This document shows positions 53,056 to 62,057 of a stretch of 64,000 nucleotides of DNA, piece by piece. How positions within the stretch are numbered: position 1 is the first letter of the stretch; every line of letters begins with the position of its first letter. Origin of the DNA: Ustilago trichophora (lineage: Eukaryota > Basidiomycota > Ustilaginomycetes > Ustilaginales > Ustilaginaceae); contig OOIN01000027.1 in the NCBI GenBank assembly GCA_900323505.1, positions 434,001 to 498,000 of the forward strand, read 5' to 3'. The position numbers and the translations under genes are program-made. The notes beneath the pieces are model-generated. The model saw only the letters and a list, made by a program, of their open reading frames with translations. It searched no databases and was not told the origin of the DNA.

Positions 53056-53646
53056 TCAAATTGGACGGTGATGAATGACTCTTTGAACATCCTTTAAGCC
53101 AATTTTCTCGTCGTTTTCTAAATCCATCAGATATTGGCGATCAATATGCTGCTTCAGCTTGTTTGCAGTTGTCACGGTTTTGAACCAGAGGACGCCTACG
53201 AACTCTGGTTCTTCGTGTGAGACCATCTTGATTGCAACCACTCCTTTTCGCTTTGCGTATTCGCTTGCGTGACTAAACTGCGGTCGGATCCGATGCATCA
53301 ATTCCTTGTCCGGCTGGAAAAACGCAACCGCAAGATGTTTCGTCGGACTTTCTGGATCTCTTCCGAGATATAGCAGATTTGGGTTGTAGTTTCGACCTTT
53401 TTCAAAGAGGTAATTGGCAAAACGCTGATGGACATGATCTTTTGCGAGGTCGACAGCTGAGTGATATTTCGCGGTACCAAGTTGATCATAACCTGCGAGT
53501 CGATCAACAAAAATGTTGAGAGAAGACGGAAGAGTGCCATCGAGTGCTGGCGAGATGAACGCTGTTCGACCTGCAAAGCCCAATTGCACCAAGCCCATCG
53601 TGAAGATGACGACGGGCATCCTGAACGATGCTGAAACGATTTTCAT
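53056..53646 (-). CDS. Secreted effector candidate B1
   Basis: 196 aa, signal peptide at about 1-25 (MPVVIFTMGLVQLGFAG core). The mature protein is Lys/His/Arg-rich and cysteine-free. It lacks the PxGHLxP and FWxxL marks of family A. It contains an alternating hydrophobic segment EEPEFVGVLWFKTVTTANKLKQHI that resembles the GIEIV/GVELV strand and following helix of B4-B7. I place it as a distant family B member on that basis, with moderate certainty. It is the first gene to the right of family A. Confidence 0.82.
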   Translation of the reverse strand: MKIVSASFRMPVVIFTMGLVQLGFAGRTAFISPALDGTLPSSLNIFVDRLAGYDQLGTAKYHSAVDLAKDHVHQRFANYLFEKGRNYNPNLLYLGRDPESPTKHLAVAFFQPDKELMHRIRPQFSHASEYAKRKGVVAIKMVSHEEPEFVGVLWFKTVTTANKLKQHIDRQYLMDLENDEKIGLKDVQRVIHHRPI

Positions 53647-54540
53647 GATTCTAGAAAGCTTGTCAGGGCAGGAAATGGTGGAGAAGTCCTTGATGTTGGG
53701 CCAGAGGTAGAAAGTACACGGTGCGGCTGGTTCAACGAAAAGCTTCGTGATGAACGAAGGCCGATTAGCAGAAGACGGCGTGAGGAATTACATCAATCTT
53801 TATCAAAACAGAGTGGGAAGCGTGCAGTCCGTGGGAAAGGTCAATAACATCCGTGTGGGCTCCACTGGAATCAGGTCCCGCACAATCAGACTTGAGTGAG
53901 ATTCACATGAGCAAGGAGTGGAGTTAGGGCGTGAATGCATAGGTGGGTGAGGTGACGTGGCGACCTGTGCTCGCTCAGACGCCCGCGGCCTTCCTCATGA
54001 GTTGTGCACTAATGTGATGCGCACGTCCATTCTTCACGGATATATGGTAGATGCGGACTTTGATTTGAAGCCAGCAGGACCAGTTTTCAAGAGTATAGGC
54101 CCTGTAGATCCAAGAACAAGTCGAGTGCTGAACGGCGTCAAGTGGTGCCAGCCCTATACACGACAGCCTCAATCTCGTCCAGCTATCATGCAGGCAGCAC
54201 GGATCTGCACGGTTCCGAGTTCGAGGTCATCTGATCGTCAGGTCATCGCACAAACTTCAATACCTGTGGGCAGGAGAGATGGAATAAAAAATTTCGAGCG
54301 CACATGTCAGGTGAGGACACTTCGTACCGAGTGTCGGTGCGAAGTTGAGGCGTGGGAGGAACTCGTGGGTCACAAACTTGCGTAAATACGATCAATGAAA
54401 AGGGCGCTTCCGACGAAATGCGGAGGCATGGGCACAGATACTTTTGTGCGATTCACGACACACGCCCATATTGTACGTCAGCGGCGACACCGAGTCGAAG
54501 CCGTGAGACCTCTCTATTGAAGGACGACCGTGGAAAGCCT
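53647..54540. other. 0.9 kb gap between B1 and B2
   Basis: B1 promoter and B2 3' flank. A plus-strand frame 53957-54385 (142 codons) has no signal peptide or motif and is probably random. Confidence 0.5.
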
Positions 54541-55296
54541 TCACGTTCTCGGGATCATCTGACCTGTACGGGCTAAGCCGCGAATTTCTTCAAAGCTCTT
54601 GACCCCTGCACTTCTCCACCATCGCTGTAAAAATCCCCACGCATTTTCGCGACGATTGACAATTCCCACACCCAATACTTTGACGTACTCTATTCTGGTG
54701 TTTGCGCGCGTGTAGTACTCGTAGAGCAGCAACGGTTGCTGTGCCGATGTGTATGGCGTGTAAGGAATGTTCATCCACCTGAACCATTCCGGATTGACAG
54801 GAGCTGGAGTCATCAGAATGTGCGTTCGCCATGGATCAGCGCTGAGAATCCCAGAGGTCGGGTACTGCATGATGGTGTACTGTGCGATTTTGGTATCTGG
54901 CTGCTGGAGTAGGTCGAAAGCTGGTGTCTCCAAACGTGGAGGCAGATGAATGGGCAGAGAGTGAATCTGGATTGGCTCCATTGCAAAACCACTGGCTTGA
55001 CGTTGTCGCACCATTTCATCCAAAATCCACTGGTAATTGAACAGCATAGCACCAGGTTCCTGAAGAGACGGTTGAGCTCGAGTCTCGTGATCCGCTGCCG
55101 AGTAAATGTTGCTCCTGATGCGTTGAAGGAAGCCGCCAGAAGAGATCGTGGGTGGGGGGGATCGTGACTGAAACCTTTGTACAGCCTTGCTGGTGTTAGA
55201 CACAGGAGCAGCCATTGCACATGTTTCCCAAAGGACCAAGCCAGTAGTGCAGAAGAGCGAGAATGCTATAGTGTACGAATTGAGAAACAAAATCAT
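54541..55296 (-). CDS. Secreted effector candidate B2
   Basis: 251 aa, signal peptide at about 1-28 (IAFSLFCTTGLVLWETCAMA). A Ser/Pro/Gln-rich spacer (30-80) precedes a core with TKIAQYTIMQYP, THILMTPAPV (strand ending in Pro, like YFxxP in later B members), PLLLYEYYTRANTRIEYVKVLGVGIVNRRE and a Trp-rich helix WGFLQRWW. Mature part cysteine-free. It is clearly built like B4-B7 (strand, P, spacer, hydrophobic strand, GVGIV) but with weak identity. A GATATAAG element lies 73 bp upstream. Confidence 0.86.
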   Translation of the reverse strand: MILFLNSYTIAFSLFCTTGLVLWETCAMAAPVSNTSKAVQRFQSRSPPPTISSGGFLQRIRSNIYSAADHETRAQPSLQEPGAMLFNYQWILDEMVRQRQASGFAMEPIQIHSLPIHLPPRLETPAFDLLQQPDTKIAQYTIMQYPTSGILSADPWRTHILMTPAPVNPEWFRWMNIPYTPYTSAQQPLLLYEYYTRANTRIEYVKVLGVGIVNRRENAWGFLQRWWRSAGVKSFEEIRGLARTGQMIPRT

Positions 55297-56009
55297 TCTG
55301 AGATACGGGGATGAGGAGGCTGCGTTTGGCGCTGACTAGGCGTTCTTCCGGGGGAAAGGGGTCTTGATCTTATATCATCCATGCATCTTGTATCAACGCC
55401 AGCTCAAACATAGTTGCTCACAGAACCGATGCGTTGAATTCACTGATGAGTCGCATGAGTAGGAGCTAAGCACCACACCGACACTCTATCGAGCGTCGAT
55501 CAGAGATTTCACCTTGTCCGTAAATACACCAACATCTCTGACGGACTGTGTCGCTGGTAAGGCAATCTTCGCTGTGGAAGCAAGGATCTGCTTGGAGAGA
55601 ACGGGAGCTCGACGTTTGGGGAAGGCTGTGGGAATCGAAAGCCCTTTTTTCACTTCATTCCTGACGTCTTGGAATGGTCCAGGATGAAGACATAGACCGT
55701 AAGGCGGAACTGAACAAGTGGGAAGTAAAGCAACTAAGCAACTGTCAAGTAGATCGTGATTCAGTTTGTATACCCGCTTGCAGCCACTCGATGCCTTTCG
55801 TTCGAAGGATTAGGGAGATCAACTTTGCGTGGCGACGAGAGCTTTCATGACGTGGACTTGCTTCACATTCGGCAGTTCTGAGAAAATATGCAAATGCGGC
55901 AGTGGAGTCAGAGACGAGCATCGAGCCATCCGAGTCTATCAATGACCCAATTTGGAGCTGTGTCGACCGTGCCGAGATGCCGATCTAAAAGACAGAATAG
56001 CCCGCAGCG
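55297..56009. other. B2 promoter and B3 3' flank
   Basis: 0.7 kb. A minus-strand frame at 55745-55942 has some coding look, but its start is not a good ATG context, it has no family motif and it does not join in frame to B3. Confidence 0.5.
55369..55376 (-). promoter_or_regulatory. TATA element of effector B2
   Basis: GATATAAG on the coding strand, 73 bp upstream of the B2 ATG. Confidence 0.6.
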
Positions 56010-56705
56010 TCAGACACCACGGTTGACCTTGGAAAATAGCTCTGCAAAGCTCATCAGGTCTCTATTTTTGTCATAAATTTCCTTGAAGGCTTTTTTGTCT
56101 TCTAGCGATGTAGTTGTCCTGACGGACAACAGCTCGTATCGCCGAGCTGGTACGCTCCTTTCACCTGTTGAATCCGGTTGTAAGACTCGAGATATGAAAA
56201 GTGGCTGAATCGCGTTGCCATCAATTCCTGCGGGACGTTGGAAGATCTGATCCCACCCAGGGTGCTTGGAATCTGGTAAGTTGTAACCTGGCATCAAGAA
56301 GTACGATGTACCATCGTATATCATCATCGAGACTTTCGTGGGATAGGTGATCAAGTTGAGTTGCATCTTCCCCTCCAGCAGCTCTTCTTTACCGCTGTGG
56401 ACTAGAAGTGGTAGATGGAAGTCAACTCCATGCTGCTGGCTGATGAGAAAATCCATCACTGAGCGGGGGACAGAAGTGCCGGGATAAAGCTCGCGAGGGA
56501 TGGCGCTACTGGCATCGTCTTCGAGATCTGCTGCACGGCGCAACCCTCGACCGGCGGTGTGCGATACTAGTGAGTCGGTTCGATCTTCTGAGGATGAAAC
56601 TTGATTGTGATCCGTATGGCTCGAGCCAGTAGCGCCCAGACCGCCCGGAGGCTGTGCTAGTAGTACGAGAACCGACAGCTGCAGCCAACGACGCATTCCT
56701 TTCAT
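56010..56705 (-). CDS. Secreted effector candidate B3
   Basis: 231 aa from the ATG at 56703-56705, where the signal peptide begins (RRWLQLSVLVLLAQPPGGLG, about 1-24); the frame is open further upstream without signal. A Ser/His/Asp spacer includes a dibasic GRGLRRAA that could be a Kex2-type cleavage site. The core has LHLPLLVHSG-like and YPTKVSMMIYDGTSYFLMPGYNLPD strands, IQPLFISRV and RRYELLSVRTTTSLEDKKAFKE, matching the B pattern of strand-P-strand-helix. No mature cysteine. Assignment to family B is by layout more than identity. Confidence 0.85.
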   Translation of the reverse strand: MKGMRRWLQLSVLVLLAQPPGGLGATGSSHTDHNQVSSSEDRTDSLVSHTAGRGLRRAADLEDDASSAIPRELYPGTSVPRSVMDFLISQQHGVDFHLPLLVHSGKEELLEGKMQLNLITYPTKVSMMIYDGTSYFLMPGYNLPDSKHPGWDQIFQRPAGIDGNAIQPLFISRVLQPDSTGERSVPARRYELLSVRTTTSLEDKKAFKEIYDKNRDLMSFAELFSKVNRGV

Positions 56706-57313
56706 CGATGTTGTTTTCTTAAATCGGTGAAGATGGACGTGTGTTTGGTGAGAGGATTCCAAGGCGAACGTGTTTCCTCTATTGTAGCTGAGATATGGCA
56801 AAGAGGAAAGAGAAATTTTCCGGGAAAGTCTCCCGCCTTTTGACAAATTGCCTGCTCGAAGCTGTTGGGGACATGGCTTGTGCGCTACTTTGATGAACCG
56901 GTGGGTGGTCACTTCTTTTCTATTTCCTTTTCCTCTTTCTCAATGCCAGCATCGCCTGTGTTCCACGCAAAGATGCCCACGAACACAACCATCCAGTTCT
57001 CTCCTTGTGATGCTGCTACCCTGTTCTCGCGCTTTCCTCTGGTTTGCCTCCTACCAGGGCCGATCGAGGCACTTTGGCCTGTCAACTCGGCGTTCGTGAG
57101 CTCACAAGTGGCTTTTCGAAGCTGACATGGCTTCATCGTAGGTATTCAGGCAAGGTCGGGTGAGATTGGATGCTGTCAAGCGAGGAGCCTTAACGGACTG
57201 AGCATGCGACATTGTTCTGAACCTCGGCTCGGCATCGACGGAAAGCAGCTGTTATATGAACAAAAAGGCTATTTGGTGGGGCATAACGCACTCGGACCTG
57301 TTTTCTGACAAGC
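56706..57313. other. B3 promoter and B4 3' flank
   Basis: 0.6 kb. It contains a CT-rich stretch at 56910-56940. No supported gene. Confidence 0.5.
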
Positions 57314-58051
57314 TCATGGATGAGACACGGCCATGCCAAAGTGTCGTCCGATCATTTCCAGTGTATCGGGCGAGACCCAGTTCCTTATCACTTTCCTAAT
57401 CTCGTCCGCATCCTTGACAATCTCGATGCCGGCCAGCTTAAAATGGTTTTCCCGGGTCGAATCTAGATCCGCTTTGTAGAATACTACGGGCAACCAGTGT
57501 GCCGTCTCTTCCGACTTTGGCAGTCCAACTACTTTCTGCCAGTCGTAGTTTGCAATGGGTGCCGCAACGTAGAGCTGTCTCTTGTAAGTGAGGTCAAATT
57601 TTGGCTCATCGACGACGGTATGAAGCCAAGTCGCACCTGGGTGTGCGAGGTGTTTTTCACCCATATCAAATAGAGCCCTTCGCTCGGACGGTGCCAGGAC
57701 GGATCGAAGAGGCTCGCTTGAGTGGACACCCAGGCGCGACGACAAGAAGGATCTTGCAACATCAGTTCGTACGATGGGCAACGGTGTCAAGGCGAAGTCA
57801 AAGCCTGCGCTTCCTCGGCTGGGCGATGAGAGTGCCTGGAGAGGCTGATTGAGGTCAAACGTCGACGCACCCTCCTGGCCTGCTATAGGCAGGTGCTGCT
57901 GACCAGAGCCCCTCACACCATTCAGATAAAGATGGGTCTTGACATCCGGGCTACCCTGCGTCTCTTCAGGAAAGGCGGGAGTCGGCCTAGGAAGGACAAA
58001 ACTTGACAGACTGGCAACAAGAAGTACCAGTGCAATGAGCGAAGATCGCAT
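57314..58051 (-). CDS. Secreted effector candidate B4
   Basis: 245 aa from the ATG at 58049-58051, where the signal peptide starts (MRSSLIALVLLVASLSSFVL); the upstream open frame is polar. A Gly/Ser/Gln-rich spacer is followed by VARSFLSSRLGVHSSEPLRSVL, FDMGEKHLAHPGATWLHTVVDEPKFDLTYKRQLYVAAPI, WLPVVFYKADLDSTRENHFKLAGIEIVKDADEIRKVI. The LAGIEIV strand and HPGATW step parallel DPRTRFF and ITGVELV in B7. No mature cysteine. It links the divergent B1-B3 to the closer trio B5-B7. Confidence 0.87.
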   Translation of the reverse strand: MRSSLIALVLLVASLSSFVLPRPTPAFPEETQGSPDVKTHLYLNGVRGSGQQHLPIAGQEGASTFDLNQPLQALSSPSRGSAGFDFALTPLPIVRTDVARSFLSSRLGVHSSEPLRSVLAPSERRALFDMGEKHLAHPGATWLHTVVDEPKFDLTYKRQLYVAAPIANYDWQKVVGLPKSEETAHWLPVVFYKADLDSTRENHFKLAGIEIVKDADEIRKVIRNWVSPDTLEMIGRHFGMAVSHP

Positions 58052-59099
58052 GTCGGTAGGGGGCTTCAATAACTCTCCGGAAAATGCTGACGTAGGCAGC
58101 TGTTGTGGTAAGAAGAGCTGGCGGCTCAGTGATGAGTTTTGTGGTCTTTGTAGATGCAAGCATCGACTATATGTAGCCTTTACAGGTCGACCTTGCGGCT
58201 GCTCGCTCGTGTGTCTGATGCACTGGCGCACATGTCGATCCGGAGGAATGCAGCGTTCGTGCACCAATTACCACCTCAGGGGTACGACAGCTTGAGGTTG
58301 GGTCCCAAAGCTACTGCTCTCTCTCTACGAATGCTATGTATGTCATAGTAGCGATAGAGGCACTGAAGGGATATCACGGCATGCTAGGCCTTAGATGGAA
58401 CCTAGAGCTTCTTTGTCACCGCGCTCAAAACTTTGACTACGGTAAGATTGACCGGCGATTTGTCGATGACGAGGGACCGTGGCTCTGGCATACGTCCCTC
58501 ATGAGCAGTCAAAGAGTGATGCATTCCCCTCCGAGATCTGACAGCTGCGAACTGTAAACCCGAACGGCAATAGCCTTCGGCGGTTCGAGTCCTCTGGATG
58601 AGACTGGGACAAGAACAGCGGCTCACTGAACTGAGAGCGGCTTCTTCTCGCTTTGTCCTCGGCCTCATTCCGGTGCGGATGGTGAAATGACAGTTGAAGT
58701 CAAAAGCATTGCGACGCTCGATCTCAATTCAGAGTTGAAGCGAATGGGAACAGATCTATCTTTGCCAATGAAGCAAACCGTCAGGGTTGACTTCGTTCAA
58801 AAGCTTGTTTCACGGATATGACGGATTCAAAGTAAGACTTCACACTGTACAGTGAGTGCAGCTCAGACGCAGCAGCTCTCTCAGTCGAGCCTTCAACAGT
58901 GTTTCACGAGTTTCGAATGGAGACCGATGAGCTAAGGTCAGCATAGGAACGAATCTGTACGCCCATGCTTCCCATCGATCGCGTGCGACCTACACTATCG
59001 ACCTATTAAGATCTGACAAGGGAGATTGGTCCTTCTAAGCTGCACAGTTCAGGATGTCAGAGGTAACAGATAAAAGCGCCACTCCTTTCCGACCACGTA
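58052..59099. other. 1 kb gap between B4 and B5
   Basis: B4 promoter (ACATATAG near 58166) and otherwise no supported ORF. A tRNA-like B box (GGTTCGAGTCC near 58585) could not be folded into a tRNA. Confidence 0.5.
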
Positions 59100-59837
59100 T
59101 TACCAACGCCCATGCTCGGCGTAGTGGTAGATGTTGCCAAGCTCGTAAGTGGGTACACTCGGGTGCGGAAGCCACGCCGGGTCTGCGGTGTGCACTAGCT
59201 CGACGCCTGCGATCTGTGCTCTGCCAGTGGCCGGAGCTGCACCACTCGAAGTTCGAGTCATGTATACAATCAGCGGACGGTGCTGTTTCTTCTTAAGCGC
59301 CAGCCTTGGAAAGATTTCTTGCTTGGACATCTCCCAAGGGATGGGAGTGCCAAAGTAAACGACCTTGCGGGCATGGTACGTGCCAGGATCGTTGAAGTAG
59401 AATCGCGCCTTTGGATTGGACAGCATCCGCTGGCTCCAGTCAAGAATTAGCCCTCGGCTACGGTCGTCGAACATGTGAGGATCAAGCGACCGGGTGTCAA
59501 CACCCCATACGTTACTCGAAAGATGCCGAGATATCTCAGCGTCCAAGAAGGGCAATCGATTCTGTGGGAAGATGACTTCCCGTAGCGGTGCTTGGCCTGT
59601 GGTCGGCCCCGAGGAGGTCTCTGAAATTCCGGAAGATAGCTCGGGACGATGACCAGGAACAAGTTGCTGACCGAAAAGCCGAGTTCCAGCCTTAGGAGGA
59701 ACTGCAAAGGTAACCTCTTTGCTCGTTGCCTCTTTGCTCGTTGCCTTCTCAGGGTTCTGATCGGTCCCGGCGGCGAGAACCACTGAGCAGCTGATGACCA
59801 TCAGCCAGGTAAAAGGTCGAAGGAGATCGCTTAGCAT
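59100..59837 (-). CDS. Secreted effector candidate B5
   Basis: 245 aa from the ATG at 59835-59837; the frame continues upstream across the TATA element, so that part is not coding. Signal peptide at about 1-23 (FTWLMVISCSVVLAAG). A perfect ATSKE pentapeptide duplication follows. Core: LILDWSQRMLSNPKARFYF, VVYFGTPIPWEM, IFPRL, RPLIVYMTRT, GRAQIAGVELVHTADPAWL and a C-terminal YELGNIYHYAEHGRW. The last block matches the end of B7 (GRIFHYLDYGRW). No mature cysteine. With B6 and B7 it forms the clearest family B subgroup. Confidence 0.9.
   Translation of the reverse strand: MLSDLLRPFTWLMVISCSVVLAAGTDQNPEKATSKEATSKEVTFAVPPKAGTRLFGQQLVPGHRPELSSGISETSSGPTTGQAPLREVIFPQNRLPFLDAEISRHLSSNVWGVDTRSLDPHMFDDRSRGLILDWSQRMLSNPKARFYFNDPGTYHARKVVYFGTPIPWEMSKQEIFPRLALKKKQHRPLIVYMTRTSSGAAPATGRAQIAGVELVHTADPAWLPHPSVPTYELGNIYHYAEHGRW
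59715..59744. repeat. Two perfect copies of a 15-bp coding repeat
   Basis: ctctttgctcgttgc occurs twice in tandem and encodes the duplicated ATSKE pentapeptide behind the B5 signal peptide. It is a recent in-frame expansion in a spacer region. Confidence 0.93.
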
Positions 59838-60582
59838 GCTGTAAGTAAGTATGTGTTGGGTCTGAGGTTTGAATGGTGCTCTGAGTGGAAGCGCAAGCTC
59901 AAACCTGCAGCTATAAATACTCGACACATTCGACCTGCGCTCCGAGTGACCTAGCCCCGGTACAGCGTATCCACGAGCACCGCTTAGCGAGCTTACTCAA
60001 GATGGAGAAGAAGTAGTCTGGATATCACGAAGGAAAGGGCAAAGACGGGCAAGTGCAGTGGTAACCATGTCTCCGGCTCGTATCACTCCACACATTTCTC
60101 TCTAACGTAAGGAGGGCGTGTGCATTTGCTTGATGCGACACTGGACCCTGCTAGGCAGCTCTCATGCGCTCATTCTTAGGATGAACACGTGGTCAGTGTA
60201 TGATGCAGTAAGCTCCCCGCAGGCTTCATTTCAGATCCAAGGCAAAAAGGCCAGCCATGGATTTATATTATAATAGAAATCGGCGACCATTATAGATTTC
60301 TTGCAACGCTTCTTCAAAAAGGGTCTAAGGGATTCTGGTGCAGGATGCAGCCCATTTGTGGCTTGTGTGAAAGTCATGGTCGAATTGCTTCGTCCAGCTG
60401 AAGTTGTTCAACAAGAAGGCTTTCGCACGCTGCGGCAGAAAGAAGCCAAGGCAATCGACTTGGGGTCTATTTGAGGAGGGAGTGAACCGACAGAATCTTT
60501 CAAGCTCTCTGTCTCATTCTCACGCCTGTCTCCAACGCTCTGCCTCAGCAAAGGCTGAAGTTGCGGGGGACAAAGAATCCGC
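59838..60582. other. B5 promoter and B6 3' flank
   Basis: 0.75 kb. An A/T-rich patch lies at 60260-60300. The plus-strand frame 60404-60790 is antisense to the 3' end of B6 and looks like a shadow. Confidence 0.5.
59911..59920 (-). promoter_or_regulatory. TATA element of effector B5
   Basis: GTATTTATAG on the coding strand, about 75 bp upstream of the B5 ATG. Confidence 0.6.
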
Positions 60583-61341
60583 TCAACCTGCCCGCTCTAT
60601 GAGCCGCAAAAGTTCTCGCAGCTTGACTGTCCTGGGCGCTCGTTGCGAGACTCGACGTGGGGAAGGCTTCGAAAACAGTTCAATGCCAGCTACCTCGATC
60701 TCACCATCTCGCCAGAAGTTGCTAGCTCCAGCTCGAGCGCGATACACAGCAAAGGGGTTTCCAAGGCGGTTTTCTAGCTCTTCCTCTTGAAGTATGGGAT
60801 CCCGAAGTTCGTCCCAAGGAAGGGTCTTTGCAAAATAGACATACGGAGATTCTGGGGTCGGAGGCACATCATGGAGGAAGAATTCCGCCTCGGGATCTAC
60901 AAATTGTGCACGACTCCAAGCCAAAACCTCCTTCCTCTTGTGCATATTGAAGAAGTAGGGATCTACGGCCGTAGAAGTTCCTCCAGAGACATCGTCTGCC
61001 ATACGTTGAGCGACATGGCGTTCTACCAAAGGGACTTTGTCGGATCGAAAAACGACCTGACGAGAAGGAAGCTGAAAACGAGGCCTCAGGGGGACCATCT
61101 CTGAACTTGCTGGCATTTGCGGCGAAGCGCTTGCTTCGATGCCCTGGACAAACAGCCGAAATCCCCTTGGAGCTGCGCGAGTATCCGAGGTGAATGATTC
61201 AGTTTGTCGTGTTTCCGATGAATGTGTGTCCCGATCAGCAGGCGTGACCTCCTTGAAATCGCCCCGTGAGCCGGCGTTGACCGCATACGCGGCTCCCAGC
61301 ACCGTCAGAATGAAGCAACGATAGACAAAAGCCTTGATCAT
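60583..61341 (-). CDS. Secreted effector candidate B6
   Basis: 252 aa, ATG at 61339-61341, signal peptide at about 1-23 (IKAFVYRCFILTVLGAAYAVNA). After a polar Thr/Ser spacer come FRLFVQGIEAS (compare RLFGQQL in B5 and RLFGQSI in B7), SRQVVFRSDKVPLVERHV, VLAWSRAQFVDPEAEFFLHD, YVYFAKTLPWDEL, PFAVYRARAGA and GEIEVAGIELFSKP. The C-terminal tail is Arg-rich and lacks the HGRW end of B5 and B7. No mature cysteine. No clear TATA was found upstream. Confidence 0.9.
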   Translation of the reverse strand: MIKAFVYRCFILTVLGAAYAVNAGSRGDFKEVTPADRDTHSSETRQTESFTSDTRAAPRGFRLFVQGIEASASPQMPASSEMVPLRPRFQLPSRQVVFRSDKVPLVERHVAQRMADDVSGGTSTAVDPYFFNMHKRKEVLAWSRAQFVDPEAEFFLHDVPPTPESPYVYFAKTLPWDELRDPILQEEELENRLGNPFAVYRARAGASNFWRDGEIEVAGIELFSKPSPRRVSQRAPRTVKLRELLRLIERAG

Positions 61342-62057
61342 CCTTTGAAGTTAAAAGAGTGAGCAGGCGTTCGTACAGCAGTAGCACAGGAAGATAGAAG
61401 TGCTGAGCGTGAGCACGCTTAAGTAGCTTACGTGCTGAGTAGATTTGCCGGCATTTGAAACCTTGAGTGTCACATCCAGATGAAGGCTTCGGCAACGCTC
61501 AGAAAAGTGACAACATCTGCAGCTCCTGAGAATATCGTAATGTGGTTTCAATGGAGACGTCTTCTTCCCACGGCCTCAAGCCGGCCGATTCGACTGTCTT
61601 TACGGCGAGTCTGTCCGGAACGCCCAGCGCAGGTAGGTAGGTATCCTAGCCGGAAAGAAAAAGGGTGATACATTAAGCGATGAAGAGGCTGAGACAACAC
61701 CTGTCAGGTTGAGAGCCCGCGTGCATGGGAATCTTCAGTATACCGTGGGCAGATTCGGGTTGGGTCAGAAGAGGGCAACCAGCAATGCGCAGGCATTTTC
61801 CTAACTTTCCCAAGCTAGCTTCGTGAATTAAGTTTTTTTTTGTTACGATGACCTGCTCAGCCTAGGAGGAAAATGAACATGGCCTGAGAAAGACAGCTGA
61901 CTCGATTGGCAATACGCCTTTGTCCACCTTGCCTCCCGTTGACGCGCATACCTTTCAGACTCTCGCTCGCCAGATTAAGCGTAATGCCAGTCACAACCCT
62001 TTCATTGCGGTAGGAGTAATATCGATTCTAGATCAGTGCACAGGGTCTTGACTGAGC
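61342..62057. other. B6 promoter and B7 3' flank
   Basis: 0.7 kb without a supported ORF. A short poly-T run lies at 61832-61840. Confidence 0.5.

Noticed and set aside
55745..55942. Minus-strand ORF as a possible second exon of B3
   Set aside because: No in-frame GT-AG junction with the B3 end was found, and B3 already has a complete family-like C-terminus.
58470..58610. tRNA-like B box (GGTTCGAGTCC) near 58585
   Set aside because: The T stem has a mismatch, no good A box lies upstream and no anticodon arm with five pairs can be formed.
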